This document shows positions 35,691 to 47,691 of a stretch of 64,000 bases of DNA, piece after piece. The stretch's first letter is position 1, and every line of letters begins with the position of its first letter. Made by a program: the position numbers and the translations under genes. Source of the DNA: Rutstroemia sp. NJR-2017a BVV2 (lineage: Eukaryota > Ascomycota > Leotiomycetes > Helotiales > Rutstroemiaceae); assembly GCA_002946415.1 (NCBI GenBank), contig NJPS01000014.1, forward strand, positions 1-64,000, written 5' to 3'. Below the pieces are notes generated by a model, which did not search any database, was not told the DNA's origin, and saw only the letters and a list, made by a program, of their open reading frames with translations.

Positions 35691-38600
35691 ATTATTTATA
35701 TCTATTTCTAAAGATATTTTTAAAAATATCAATTTTGTATAATATTATTATAAAAACGAAAACTTAAACTTTAAAATCTCCGATATTATTCTAACTAAAA
35801 ATAAATGAATTTAAGGAAATAAAGAAAAATATAAGAAATCCTTTTTTTCCAATACTATTTCTTTTTTCGGACTATTTATTCTTTTATATATATAGTAATT
35901 TTATTATTATTTAATATTTTCTCAAATACTTTATTTGGAGTTACTTTTATTATAGTATTAGCTAAATTATTATCTTTTTTAATTTATTATATTTTAGCTA
36001 GCTCTTGTTATTTATATAATTATTATAATATTATAATATCGATTATTAAATATTTCTCTTTAGTTATCCTAAGCTTAACTAGATAGTTATATAAGTTATA
36101 CAAATCAATATATATTATAATTAGTAGTATTAGTAGATATAGTTACTTTAGGATTATATCAAGTATTTAGTTTATAATAATAGCTATATCGATATTAATA
36201 ATTATTATATAGATTTCGGAAACAAAGATATTTTTGATAATATATTTATTTTTAATACTATTCTAATATATAAAGTTACTTCTTATCTTAAATATTTCGG
36301 TTATATATTTTTTAATTATTATAAAAATAATAAATCTTATTTGCAAGTTAAGGTCTTTATTATTAGCAAATAAGCTATTAATATATATAAAGAACTTAAT
36401 ATAGTTTAGGTTTAGAGATATATAATATAGTTCTTTTTCTAGATTTTCTATTTATTATTAGAGATATTTATTAAATATTTATATATTTTTATCTATAGAT
36501 TCCTAATATTGAATTATAACCAAAAAATCGAAGTTAGCTTCTAACTAGTATATACTAAAAAGATAAATACTTCTAATATATTATTTATAATAGTTATTTA
36601 TATACTACTTAAATACTAATTTAACTATTTTGATTTTCTAATCTTATCTTTTCTATATAATCAATAATTTGTTACTTTCTTAAATTAGATAGTATCTATT
36701 GAAAGTTAGGAAATTTACAAATATAAGTACTTTTACTAGTTTTGTAAGAAAACTAACTTTCTTTAATTCTTATATTTCCTTATTATAGAATATTTCATTT
36801 CCTAGAATAAGTATATTATTAGTTTGTAGAGTAACTATTATAAATATATCTTATATAATAGTAATTAAGAGATATAGATTATATAAAGATATTTCTATAT
36901 TAAGTTTCTTGTAGTAGTATATATAATATATAATTTACCAATATATATCTACTTCTATTATACTATATAAAGATTTGTAAATAATTATAATTATCTTTTT
37001 AGAATATTAATATTCGATCTACTTTGGTAATCTGGTAATAATTATATAGACTAGTTCGGTAATCGATTATAGATATATTTATATAATATTATATATATTT
37101 ATTCTTATCTCTTATATTTAGAATATAGGAACTAATACTTCTAATAGATATTGATTTAATCTCTATATTATAAATATTTATATAAAGATACTTTTTTTGC
37201 TTTAATTATTATATCTTTATACTATAAACCTACTTTTCTTATATAAGGCTAATATTATTTTATCTTTTATTTTATTAACTAATCTGATATTAAAGATATA
37301 TCTTTTATATATAGCTAGATTATACTATACTATTTCGAAGATACTATAAATAATTAAGTTATTAATTTCTATTTATTAAGAGAATTCGAAAAGTATTTCT
37401 ATTATAGTAATAATATCTTATATATATAGTTACTATACTAGATTATAATTATTTTATTCTTTCTTTATCAAGAATACTTTTATATATCGGAATAGGATAA
37501 TAACTTATAAAATTAGTTTCTAGGAAACTACTATATTGTCCTTTTTATAACTATACTAAATAGAAAGAGATTCAATTTCAATTTGGTATTCTGGAAGCTC
37601 TTCTAAATAGAAAAGTTTAATAGATATTGTTCTAAAATAGATTGGATCTATTGATATCTATATAATTCTATTTTCTTCTTCTATATTAATAAGTTTGAAT
37701 AGTTCTATCTATCTATCTTTTTCTTTATAAATATATATATCTAATTAGAAAAAGAAGTTAATTAGATTAAAGATTTATAAATTATTCCTAACTTCTAGTA
37801 TATTCTTTATCTACTATTAAATATTATATTTCCTGATTTCTATTATTACTTTGTCGATTATATCTATTTGTATATATATAGATAGTAATAAAACTGATTA
37901 ATAATTGAACTAAGGATAGATATCGAAGATTAAGAAAATAGATATTAATCTATTCAGATTTATTATATCATTGATTACCTTAATAACTATTTATAATATA
38001 TTATCTTAGAAGATCTACTTATCTTATAACTCTTTATTTAAGATTTTGTATATTTGATAAAAAGAGATATAGTAATACTTGATCTTATCTATATTATTAT
38101 ATATTTCGACTAATATCTCTTTTACCTCAGAGCTTATAATATATATATTTTACCGGAACTTATTAGATATAAAGTTGGTTTCTATATTATATATAATATA
38201 ATCTAGTAATCTCTAATATATATTAATCCAGTATATATATATAGTATTCTATATAGTTTTTGCTAAGATATTTTTTAAGAAATATACTATATTAAATACT
38301 ATTGTTTTATCTACAAAATAAAATATTAGTATACTTTCTAGATATATAATATTGATAATAATAATATAGTTAAAGTCGATATCGTTCTTGATTATAAATT
38401 TAAACTTACTTAGTAACTTAGTATATAATTAGTAGTATCTATAGTATTTGATAAGGTATTCAAATATATATATATTAATATCTTCTTACTCTGCTTTCTC
38501 TAGTAGTAGTAATAGTTTATATATAGATAAGTATCCGAAATATCAATATAATTGCTTTAGCTTTTTTTCTATTATATATATTTATATAATTACTTCTTCT

Positions 38601-40791
38601 TTCTTTAGAAATATCTAAGGATATTTTTATTTCCGAATAATAGAGATAATATTATCTCCTTATATAAAGATATTATATAAATTATCAAATTATATATTCA
38701 TTTTATCTATATTCTAGATATAGTAGAGAAAGAGAATATTGATTATAATAATATAGAAAGTAATTATATCTACTAGTATACTAATAATAGTAATATTTTT
38801 AATATTTATTATTCCTTTCCTAAAACAGATTATATAATCTTTATTATCTATTTAAATAAATATAATACTAGAATCTTCTTACTATAATATTTGAAATTAA
38901 GATTCTCTTATTATAGAAATACTAAATACTTCACTATCTAGTATAATCCTCTAGAACTTAGTTATAGAATATTATTCTTTAAAGATAAAGATCTCTTTAT
39001 ACTATATTTGAAATAGCTTTATATCCTCTTATATAAATAGATATATAATACTTTGATCGAGAAATATATTTATTATCTACTTATATATAATTCCTTTTTA
39101 ATCTTTTAGTATTTCTTCTTTTTATTACTTTTCTTTATATTAGATATATTATTCTATTTCGTTATTATTTAAATCTTTTTCTATTATTAGTTATTCTTTA
39201 TAGTTATTAAATACTTTCTTTATTTCTATATTAGGATAATTTATAAATTAATATCCTTTTTTCTTATATATAAGATATTTCTTTCTAAATTATTCTAAAT
39301 ATTTACAAAATATTTATATTTTTATAATCTACTTCCTTCGAATAGAGAGTTATTATAGAGTATTATAATTATAACAAATATAAGAATCTTTATATTTTCG
39401 GTCAATCTAATACTATTTATCTATAATAAGTATAGTAGATTGCTAACGATTATATATAGTAGTGATAATAGAATTATATAGATCTAAATATATTAACTCA
39501 AAAATATCTAATAGCTTATATAATATAAAGCTATAGTTAGATATATTTTGGTATATATTAAGAACTTGATTCTATAGATTATACTTATTTTGATATTTAT
39601 ATAACAAGTTCTTCTATAAAGTATAGACTTTATCAAAAAGTAATTTAAGGTATTATAACTTAATTTTATTAAGATACTACTATTATATATTTTAATATAT
39701 AATAGATCTTTATTCAGAAAGATAAATCTATTTTCATTTATCTATTTTAAAATACTTCTAGATTATATCTTATATTATATAAAAAAAGAGATTCCTTTCT
39801 AAAATCTGATTGAAGAAATAATCTAATATTTGATTTCTTAGAATAGATAAGAATTCGAAGATATATATTTCTAGAGATAAATCTATTTTTATATAATAGT
39901 TTTAGAAAACTCTAAACTTGATATTAATTATTTTATATATCTTATTACTATACTTCTTCTAGTTATTATTTAAGAACTTATATAAGTTGCTAAACTACTT
40001 ACTATATATCGAAGGATTCTATATAATAATAATTATAGAATCTAAAACAGAATATAAAATATTATTAATATAACTAGAAAGATTCCAAATAAAGATAGGA
40101 TATTGAATCTAGGTTTTTCTACTAATTTCTAATATATATATCGATTTCTCAGTTTCTTATTATTTTAGTAGATTTCGGTTTATATCTAGAATTATAGAAA
40201 AGATCTATAATATTTCTACTATAGATCAAAGAGAATTAGTTTATTTATCTAAAGTTTTTACTTTAGAAGATCTATAATAAATCTCAAGTTATTGGAATTT
40301 CTCTTTTATCTATTTATAGAATTTCTTTTCTCTAAGAAATACTATAAAAATCTTAATATATAATCTACCTCTAATAATATCTTGAACAAATATTCCTTAT
40401 TTTATTATATATATTTATAATTAATAAAGGAATACTATATTAGTTAGAGTAAATAGCTTTTCTATTTATTCTTCGAAATTATTATAATATATAATCTATA
40501 GATTATAGTTAGTTTCTTTTGTTTATATAATCTATATAATAAATTAAATAATATAGATGATAATAACTATCTTTGTATAAAAGAATTTATCTAAGAAGTT
40601 ATAATCCTTATAGAATAATATAGTATTAATTATATACTAACTCTATCTCTTAGGAATATAATCTTGGGATACTATTATAGATATAGATTATTATATACAA
40701 ATTAAGATACTTTACTAGTTTATAGTTAAAAAGAATACTTGGCTAATAATCGAAGTATATAGTAATATCAATAAAATCAATTATTGATTAG
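35691..40791 (-). pseudogene. Copia copy A internal region (gag, integrase, RT, RNase H)
   Basis: Reverse complement matches the internal part of Copia copy B over its whole length, without the solo LTR. On the minus strand gag runs at about 40300-39500, integrase at about 38500-38050, RT at about 37400-36900 and RNase H at about 36250-35850. Landmarks are the complements of the DYIIYNIGTNF and VYTDLYSL regions near 38190 and 36120. The frame is full of RIP stops. Confidence 0.78.
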
Positions 40792-41162
40792 TATTGATTA
40801 GATTTTCTAATAAAAGTAATATATTTAAAGAAGAGAAGATCTAATAAAATTATATAAATTTATATTAATATTTATCTAGGATACTAGGCTGAATATATAA
40901 TAGCTAGCTTATATTAATAGATAAAATCATCTTATTCTTCTATAACTAACTAGCTATATAATAGCTTATTTATAATATATAATAAGTATATTCCGAAGCT
41001 CCTTTTAATATTCTCCAATATTCCAATTTCAGTATATATAGATATAGAGATATATATATAATAACCAAAAATATATATAACTATTTTGATAAAATATATT
41101 TTATATTTGAGATATAATAACCTATATAACTATTATCTAACCGAAATATTAATATTCCGATA
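40792..41162 (-). repeat. 5' LTR of Copia copy A
   Basis: 371 bp, the most AT-converted of the five Copia LTRs here (for example TATTGATTAGATT against TATTGGTTGGACC). It is followed by the TSD ATTTC. Confidence 0.9.
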
Positions 41163-41167
41163 ATTTC

Positions 41168-44100
41168 TTTAATTATAGTAAATTATATTTACTCCAAAAC
41201 TTCTTTTATTTTTCTTAAACTTATTTCAAATTTATAAGTCTTAATAATATATTTTAAGAATTTGGTTTTAGTAATATAAAATTCGTATTTCGAGAGTTTA
41301 AATAAAATATTTATATCTATCAAAATCTATAATATTTTTTATATAATCTTGATATATTCTTCAAAGGTTTTAGTAAAAATCAAGATATTATTTAGATATA
41401 TTATATAATAGTTATCAAGGTATTTTCTTAATAAGTTATTAATTAAATATATATATATTACTAATATATTAGTAAACTTAAAGAATATAACTTGGTATTT
41501 ATAATATCTATATTATATATAAAATACTATTTTCTATTTATTTCCTTCTTTAATTCGGATTAAATTGAATTCTATATATTAATCCAATTTAGTAAAATAT
41601 TTAGTTTTCTTGATTCGATTTTATAACTTATTAATTAATAATAATAGATATCGATTTTTAATAGTAATAATATTAAGTTTATAATAGTTAATAATTAGTT
41701 TATCTTTTTTATTTTCTTTCTTTGATATAAAAAAAATTAGTATTTCTATAAATAAAAAAGATTCCTTAATAAATCCTTTTATTAAATTCTTATTAAGATA
41801 TTCACGAAATAATCCGAATTTCTTTTCTAATAATAATATAATTGGTAAAAATAGTAATTTCTTTTCTTCTTTCAATTTTATTTTATAATCCCAAAATTGA
41901 TATTTTGATAAAGTATTTTTATAAAACCTTTTTTTAAAGATCTCGATATATTTCTAATACTATATTAGTATATCCTTTAATAAAGGATTCTAAACTAAAA
42001 TATCTAATTTCAATAAATATATTATCTTTAGTTTCTAATTAAGTATTAATTTTATAAGATTCTATATAAACTTTGTTTTATATTTATATTTATTATATTA
42101 TATAATCATTATGATCTAGTTAATATATAGATTATAATTTTTTAGTTATAATATTCTCAAAATTAATTGATATCTTTCTAATAAAACCAAATCTATTTTT
42201 ATCTACTTAGAATACTATCTTAGTTATATTTCAAATTCTTATATTTTATATTAAACCAATCTATTTCTTTTAGCTAATTATTTATCGATAAAATAAAGTT
42301 TATATAAAACTAGTTTCTCGAGAATTTATAATTTCATTAATATTATAGTTTCTAATACTATAAAATTTTCTATTATTTCCAAATCTATTATTACTTAGAA
42401 CAAGTACTTATTTATATATATTTCGTAAAGAATCTATTCTAATTTTAGAATAGTTTTCAACTTCTTAATTAGTTTTTTATTTATATCTTTAATAAATTAT
42501 TTCTGATTAATTCTTTTCTGATTTTGGTTTATAATCTTAGATTTATTACTTTTTATAAAACTAAAGAATCTTTTCTAAATATCGATTATATTTTTCCAAA
42601 CTATATTTAGATTTATTCTGGTTTTTATTTTGAGGATTCATTTAATAGAAATATCAATATATTTGGTAAATACTTTATATCTAAAGATTTATAATATTAT
42701 CTTTTATAATTAAGTTAATTTCTATAATAATATATTTTGTAAGTCTTTATAATTATATTGATAAATAACTTTCTAAACCTTCTTATTACTTAGTAGATTA
42801 TATTATTAAAATTCTTTGAATCTTTAATAAATTCAAGTTTCTTTTTATATCTTAATAGAACTAATCTCAAATTCTAACTTATAATAGTAATCTATAATTG
42901 ATTAATCTTAGATATTCCGAATATTATTTTAGAATCTATTATTATTTAGTAAATTTATAAATTTCTTTTATCTTAAAAACCTAGTTTTATAATAACTAAT
43001 TTTTTTTAAAAACTATATCTTTTTTTATTTTGGAGATTTGTTTTGAATAATAGTTTTCTTATTATTAAGCTTTTTTAGATATTAATTTACTCTTTTTTTA
43101 TCTATTTTATAAATTAGATAATAATCTTTATAATAAATAATTTATATTAGTTATATATAATCTATTTCTTAAATAGTCTAATAACTATTTATTATACTTA
43201 ATTGATATCTAGATATAATCTAGCTATTATTTTGTTTTATTATAGATTTAAGTTATTTCTTTCTTTTCTAGTTAGTTTATTTAAACTTTATCTTTTGAAA
43301 CTTCTTTCGATAATTTTTTACTTAATATTTTAGAAATCTATATTCGAAGTAAAGTTTCTGTTTTTATTAGTAATTTTATTTATTTTAAAAAAGATTATTC
43401 TTTAAATTTATTATATTTAGTTATATAAAGTTATTATAAGTTTCTTCCTTAATATATTATTTCTTAGGAAACTTTAGTTTTTTTTGTTTTATCGATATTA
43501 TTGAAAATATTAATCTATATTACTAAAATATATTTCTCTTTGAAATTTGTAATTTTTGTTATTGATATAAATAATTTCTTCGATCAAATTATTTATATTA
43601 TTAATCAGATCTCTTTGAAATAGTTTGAATTTGATATTTCTCTTTAGTTCTTTTATATAATAACTAAATAATATTATTATTTTCTAGTTAGTTTGATTTC
43701 TATATTTTCGAAATTCTATTATATAATTAATTACTAATCTAGTTTATTATAAACTAAAGAGTTATTATTTTATAATTTTTATAATATCGATATCTCTGAA
43801 TATTTATTTGATTTCTTTATAAAATCTTTTATAGTTTACGAATATAACTATAATAGTTATTATTATTATAGTTAAATTATAACTATTTTCGAAATAATTA
43901 ATTAAAAAAAGTTCGATTTACTTAACTATTTTATCTTTAAGATAAAAGATAATCTAAAGATTTTTAATATTTCAAATATCGAATTTATCAATATTGAATT
44001 TGAAATATATTCTTAATTATAAAACAAAGATTTCCAATTTCCTTTTATCATTATTATATTTATTTGATAATATAATTTTCAAAGTTTCTTAAAATCTAAA

Positions 44101-44305
44101 TTCTTTTAGTTTATTATTATTATTATTATTTTCTTTATTATTGATATTATTATAAATTATAACAATATCACTATTATAATTTAGTAGAGATATAGTTATA
44201 TTTATAATAGATAATAAAACTGATAATTAATTTATAAACTTAGTTATTATAATATTATTTGGAACTATATCGATTCGATATATAAAGTAATAAAGATATT
44301 CAAAA
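41168..44305 (-). pseudogene. Gypsy copy A gag and first part of RT
   Basis: On the minus strand the RT start forms an 84-codon open stretch (41875-41621) with EKKFGLFREYLNKNLIKGF, then FISKKENKKDKLIINYYKLN and ITIKNRYLLLLINKL. It is nearly identical to the region at 16208-16500 of copy B but extends further. Gag lies at about 44100-43000, ending in a knuckle-like region near 43330. Copia copy A interrupts the frame at 41167. Confidence 0.8.
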
Positions 44306-45858
44306 TATTATAAATATTTATCTTCTAAATTATATAGAAATAGTTAGAATCTCGAATACTATTAATTATGATAACTGATAGTATTATTATAGAGTTTATT
44401 ATTAATAATTTTATTTTATTTATTTCTAACCTACTAACTAATATATATAGTATTAATTATAAAGAGGCTTAATCTAATTAATTATATTAGTAGAATCTCT
44501 CTAGATAAAATTATTAATTATACTATTTTATATTTCCTACTTTTATATACTTATTCTACTTTTATCTTTCGTAGTTATACTATTTAGTTATTTCTCAATC
44601 TTACTACTTATATTATAACTAGTTAGTAAACTTAAAGTATTTGAATTATCTACTTTAGATTAGTTATTTAGTTATCTATTATACTTATTCTGGATTATTA
44701 AGTAGTTTAGTAATAGTTATTCCTTCCTACTATTACCTTCTTACTTACTTGGTATTATAGTATAAAAGGATATATTTAACTATTTCTATACTAGTATAGT
44801 AGTATATATAGATTAGAGATTTGTAGCTTGATATTTCTTATATATTCAGGAAGTATATATAACTTATTTGCTCTATTTTATTCTAGATAAGTATTATACT
44901 CTTTACTTTATTAAATCCTTTATATAGTTTAAGTTTATTTTTATCTAATATCGAGCTCTTTGTTACTATACTATATTATTTAGTTATATCTTTAATCTAT
45001 TATATTTTCTATATTTATTTCTTTAGCTTAAATATTCCGGTTTGGTTAGTATATTCGGTTAGGATATCTAGTGATTTTTGTTTTGTTCTTCTATTATCTC
45101 TCCTTTTCTGTATCTATAAATACTATTTTTAGTAGATCTATTAGATAAAGATATCCTTTTAGTACTTGAAGAATTTCCTAAGTTTCTTATTATAATATAT
45201 ACTAATTAGAGAGATTGCTATTTCTGTTTCTATCTTATAGATAGATATAACTCGATATACTTTAATAATCTTTTATAAATATATTATTTATATTTGTTCG
45301 AGCTTTTGCTTAATTATACCTCTTTTTCCAGATTTATATTATATTTCTATTTTATAAATTAATATAGTATATATATATACTATATATAAGATTTATATAT
45401 TATTAATAATAGTTATATAGAAAATCGATTATTATTTGCAATAATAGATAAATAAGTAATAATTATTATTGAATATAAAGTTCTATATATTAAAGAAAAC
45501 TATTTAGTTATATAAATTTTTGTTCTTTATTATCCTATTAATCTTACTAGTTCTAGTAATATTAGGATTACTAGAACTATTAGAATATTAGATAATCTCT
45601 ATCTAAGATTCTACTAAAGATACTATTAATTACTCTAATATCTATCTATTTCTAGATATCTTATTTCTATAATATCGTTCTTTATAAAGATATATCGATA
45701 ATTATAAATATCTTTTCTCTATCTCTATACTATAAATATAGATACTTAGACTCTACTTTATTATATAATCTCTATATAATGGTTCGACTTCACTGAATAA
45801 TAGTTAACTATCTTCTAAACTTAAAGTCCTTAGATTCCTATTTAAATATATTGTAATA
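44306..45858 (-). repeat. 5' LTR of gypsy copy A, split by a LINE fragment
   Basis: LTR parts are 44306-44409 and 45411-45858, which join to 552 bp once the insert and one 13-bp duplication are removed. The LTR keeps AGAATCTCGAATACTAT near its inner end and is followed by the TSD ATAAT. Confidence 0.88.
44410..45397 (-). mobile_element. 5'-truncated LINE fragment inside the gypsy LTR
   Basis: A 988-bp insert is flanked by the 13-bp duplication TATTATTAATAAT (44397-44409 and 45398-45410). It begins with a T-rich run (TTTATTTTATTTATTTC), as expected for the complement of a poly(A) tail, so the LINE lies on the minus strand with its 3' end at low coordinates. The minus-strand translation near 44650-44720 (ITITKLLNNPEQ, then QITKQLI) resembles the C-terminal tail of Tad1-type ORF2. 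Long, variable duplications fit target-primed integration. Confidence 0.7.
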
Positions 45859-46880
45859 ATAATATTAATATTATTTATAGTATAATATATTATCCCGAAT
45901 CTTAGAGATTTATAGAAGTTATTAATAAAATCTTCAAAATATATCTATATATTATTATAGTATATTAAGATTATATTTAAAGTTAAGTATATTTTATCTT
46001 TTCTATTATTTAGATAATTAATATTATATATCCTAAATCTTTCTTTTCTAGAATTATTTTATATAAAATCTAGTTTGGTTATAAATCCTTTTATATATTT
46101 TTTTAAATACTTTTTTAAATATTTTATCAAATATTTAAAAAAGAGTAATATAACTATAAAGTAGAATAGGAAGTAAATAAAGAGATAAATAAGAAAGTAG
46201 ATAAAGAAGAAATAGATAATAAAGTAGAAGAATTTATTTTTAATTAGTAAATAACTATCTATATCAAGAAATCTAATATTAGTATATTTAAGAAAAAGAA
46301 AAGCAAATCGATTTAATATAAATTACAAAAAATTATAATATTTAAAATCTCCTCTAAGCTAATAATTAGATTTAAAATCTATTAGCTACTAATAAGAATC
46401 TTTAAAGTATAAAAGAAAAACTATAAATTAGTTAATTAATATAGTGAATTAATCTATTTCTATAATTTAGAAATATTTAATAAGTTTATCTTTTAAACTA
46501 TTTATTCTAATCTTCTGATAATAGATATATCTAAATCGAATATATAAATTAATTTAAACAAAGCTATATAATTAATAAATAATAGAGAATCAATAAATAC
46601 TTATTAGAAAGCTAGTTGAAGAAAGGAATAAATCAAAAGAAAAAAAGATAATATTAATATAATTTAAATACTAGCAAAAAGAAATAAAGATAATAGTAAT
46701 AATAATAAGATAATTCTAATATTAGCAAAAAATAAAACTTGGAGGAATATATTTATAAATAATAAAGTAATTACTAAAATAAGAAATATAAAGATATAAT
46801 TAAAATCGAATCTTATATTAATATATTTGTATTCAAATAAATCTTATCTCAATCTTATATTTTTATAATCTTTATAATTA
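45859..46880 (+). pseudogene. Integrase (rve) gene, 3' part, RIP-damaged
   Basis: Directly after the right TSD of gypsy copy A the integrase frame resumes with YYPESQRFIEVINKIFKIYL, which matches the HPQSQGSVE..N..FK segment carrying the catalytic Glu. Next comes a helix ending SRIILYKIQFGYKS, the usual INTT..SP.E..FGR region after the core. The rest is Lys/Gln-rich with a possible small beta domain (about 46220-46420), as in KRBA2-type integrases that end in a short SH3-like region. Stops are of the CAG/CAA and TGG type. The coding signal fades near 46880; 46881-47152 is non-coding AT-rich sequence. Confidence 0.65.
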
Positions 46881-47235
46881 CTTAATTAGAAAGTTCAAAG
46901 TTTATATATATTATATATTTTTATAATTATTTAATTAGGAAATTCAAAGTTTATATAAATTATATATTTTAATCTTAATCTCAACTTAGTTTTTAGTTTA
47001 TTCTTTATATAAAACTAATCTATTCGAACTTTCAAGAAGATTTAAAAAAACTTTTTATAGAGTTATTAAGTTTTATAGTTTTATAAAAATTTCTTATAAA
47101 TCTATTAGATATCTAAGAAAGTTATTTTCTTATAACTTTATAAAAGCTTCTTATAGATCTATAGGATATCTTTATAAATCTATAGAAGCTTCTTATAAAG
47201 TTATAGGAAAATAGTTTTCTCGGAGATATTAGATC

Positions 47236-47672
47236 TACTTTGCTTTATAAAGAAAAACTCTTTATCTTTATATTCTATTAGAACTCTATTTAGAAGATAA
47301 TCCACTCTAATCTAAATCGGATAATCCGCGAATTATCTAGCAGATATCTACTTATATAAAAAATATATAACTTGTATATAAATATATAAATTGTTATATA
47401 ACTTTTATAATTAATATAAATGTTAATATAAAACCTTAAATTTGAGGCTAAAAACTTTAAAATTTTGAGGATATACTTTTTTTAGATCTTAAATCTCTAC
47501 TTATTTGAAATAATCTGCCGGATTTATAGATACCCGCCGGATTTCAGGAGCTACTACGGATATCTGCGGATTATCCGCAGTAGTACTACTTAGAAATCGC
47601 CAAAATCCGCTCCGGTACGGATTAATCCGCGGATCCCCTTGAACCTAAGTGGTAGTACCACGGAGCTCTGTT
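47236..47672. repeat. Right arm of the outer TIR element with ATCCGCGGAT-type repeats
   Basis: AT-rich from 47236 to about 47510, then returning to normal composition. ATCCGC / GCGGAT words recur (about 47313-47330, 47560-47580, 47600-47640, including GGATTAATCCGCGGATCC). ATCCGCTCCG also occurs at the left arm (9275-9284). A separate small repeat ending CCGCGGATCCCCTTG may be nested here. RIP fades within this arm, not at its edge. Confidence 0.6.
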
Positions 47673-47691
47673 TGCGCAGCCTAAGCACGAC

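Larger units (their letters stand above)
28510..41162 (-). mobile_element. Copia-type retrotransposon copy A (inserted in gypsy copy A, minus strand)
   Basis: The LTRs at 28510-28880 and 40792-41162 are each 371 bp and in the same orientation. The 5-bp TSD ATTTC lies at 28505-28509 and 41163-41167. Without Copia copy B the element is 6128 bp. The minus strand gives gag, integrase, RT and RNase H in the Copia order (integrase before RT). It is strongly RIP-mutated. The insertion point lies between the RT and RNase H parts of gypsy copy A. Confidence 0.92.
10550..45858 (-). mobile_element. Gypsy chromovirus copy A (outer LTR retrotransposon, minus strand)
   Basis: LTRs lie at 10550-11101 (3' LTR on this strand) and 44306-45858 (5' LTR, with a 988-bp LINE insertion and its 13-bp duplication). 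The 5-bp target duplication ATAAT is present at 10545-10549 and 45859-45863. Without inserts the element is about 6.97 kb with 552-bp LTRs, matching gypsy copy B. On the minus strand its pieces are gag and the first half of RT (44305-41168), RNase H (28509-27906), and integrase plus chromodomain (13226-11102). The gaps are Copia copy A and gypsy copy B. It is completely RIP-mutated and immobile. Confidence 0.9.
9297..47235 (+). mobile_element. Integrase-encoding element bounded by about 80-bp subterminal inverted repeats
   Basis: Bases 9297-9377 and the reverse complement of 47153-47235 align over about 80 bp, beginning GATCTNNTAYCTCCGAG and continuing through CTATTTTCC and a palindromic YATAG/CTATR array. 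The left copy is unmutated and the right is RIP-converted, so nearly all differences are C/T or G/A. Between them lies the integrase coding region in two blocks (9659-10549 and 45859-46880), split by gypsy copy A. Either these repeats are subterminal parts of the TAGGCTGCGCA element, or they are the ends of a separate Ginger-like element nested inside it. No convincing short target duplication decides the matter. Confidence 0.6.
9258..47683. mobile_element. TIR element (hAT-like ends, 8-bp TSD) carrying the whole 38-kb transposon nest
   Basis: The left terminus TAGGCTGCGCA (9258-9268) is the exact reverse complement of the right terminus (47673-47683). Both ends are flanked by the same octamer, AGCACGAC, at 9250-9257 and 47684-47691. 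Removing the element and one octamer restores the reading frame of the membrane-protein gene, so the ends are certain. An 8-bp duplication and TAG.. ends fit the hAT superfamily. Once later insertions are removed the element is about 3.1 kb. ATCCGCTCCG words lie close to both ends (9275-9284; 47603-47612). The interior codes for a retroviral-type integrase, not a visible hAT transposase, so it may be a small hAT element that itself received the integrase element. Confidence 0.88.

Noticed and set aside
9600..47600. AT-rich block considered as mitochondrial or centromeric DNA
   Set aside because: Nearly all of it resolves into named nuclear retrotransposon parts with LTRs and target duplications, and the decay is RIP-like.
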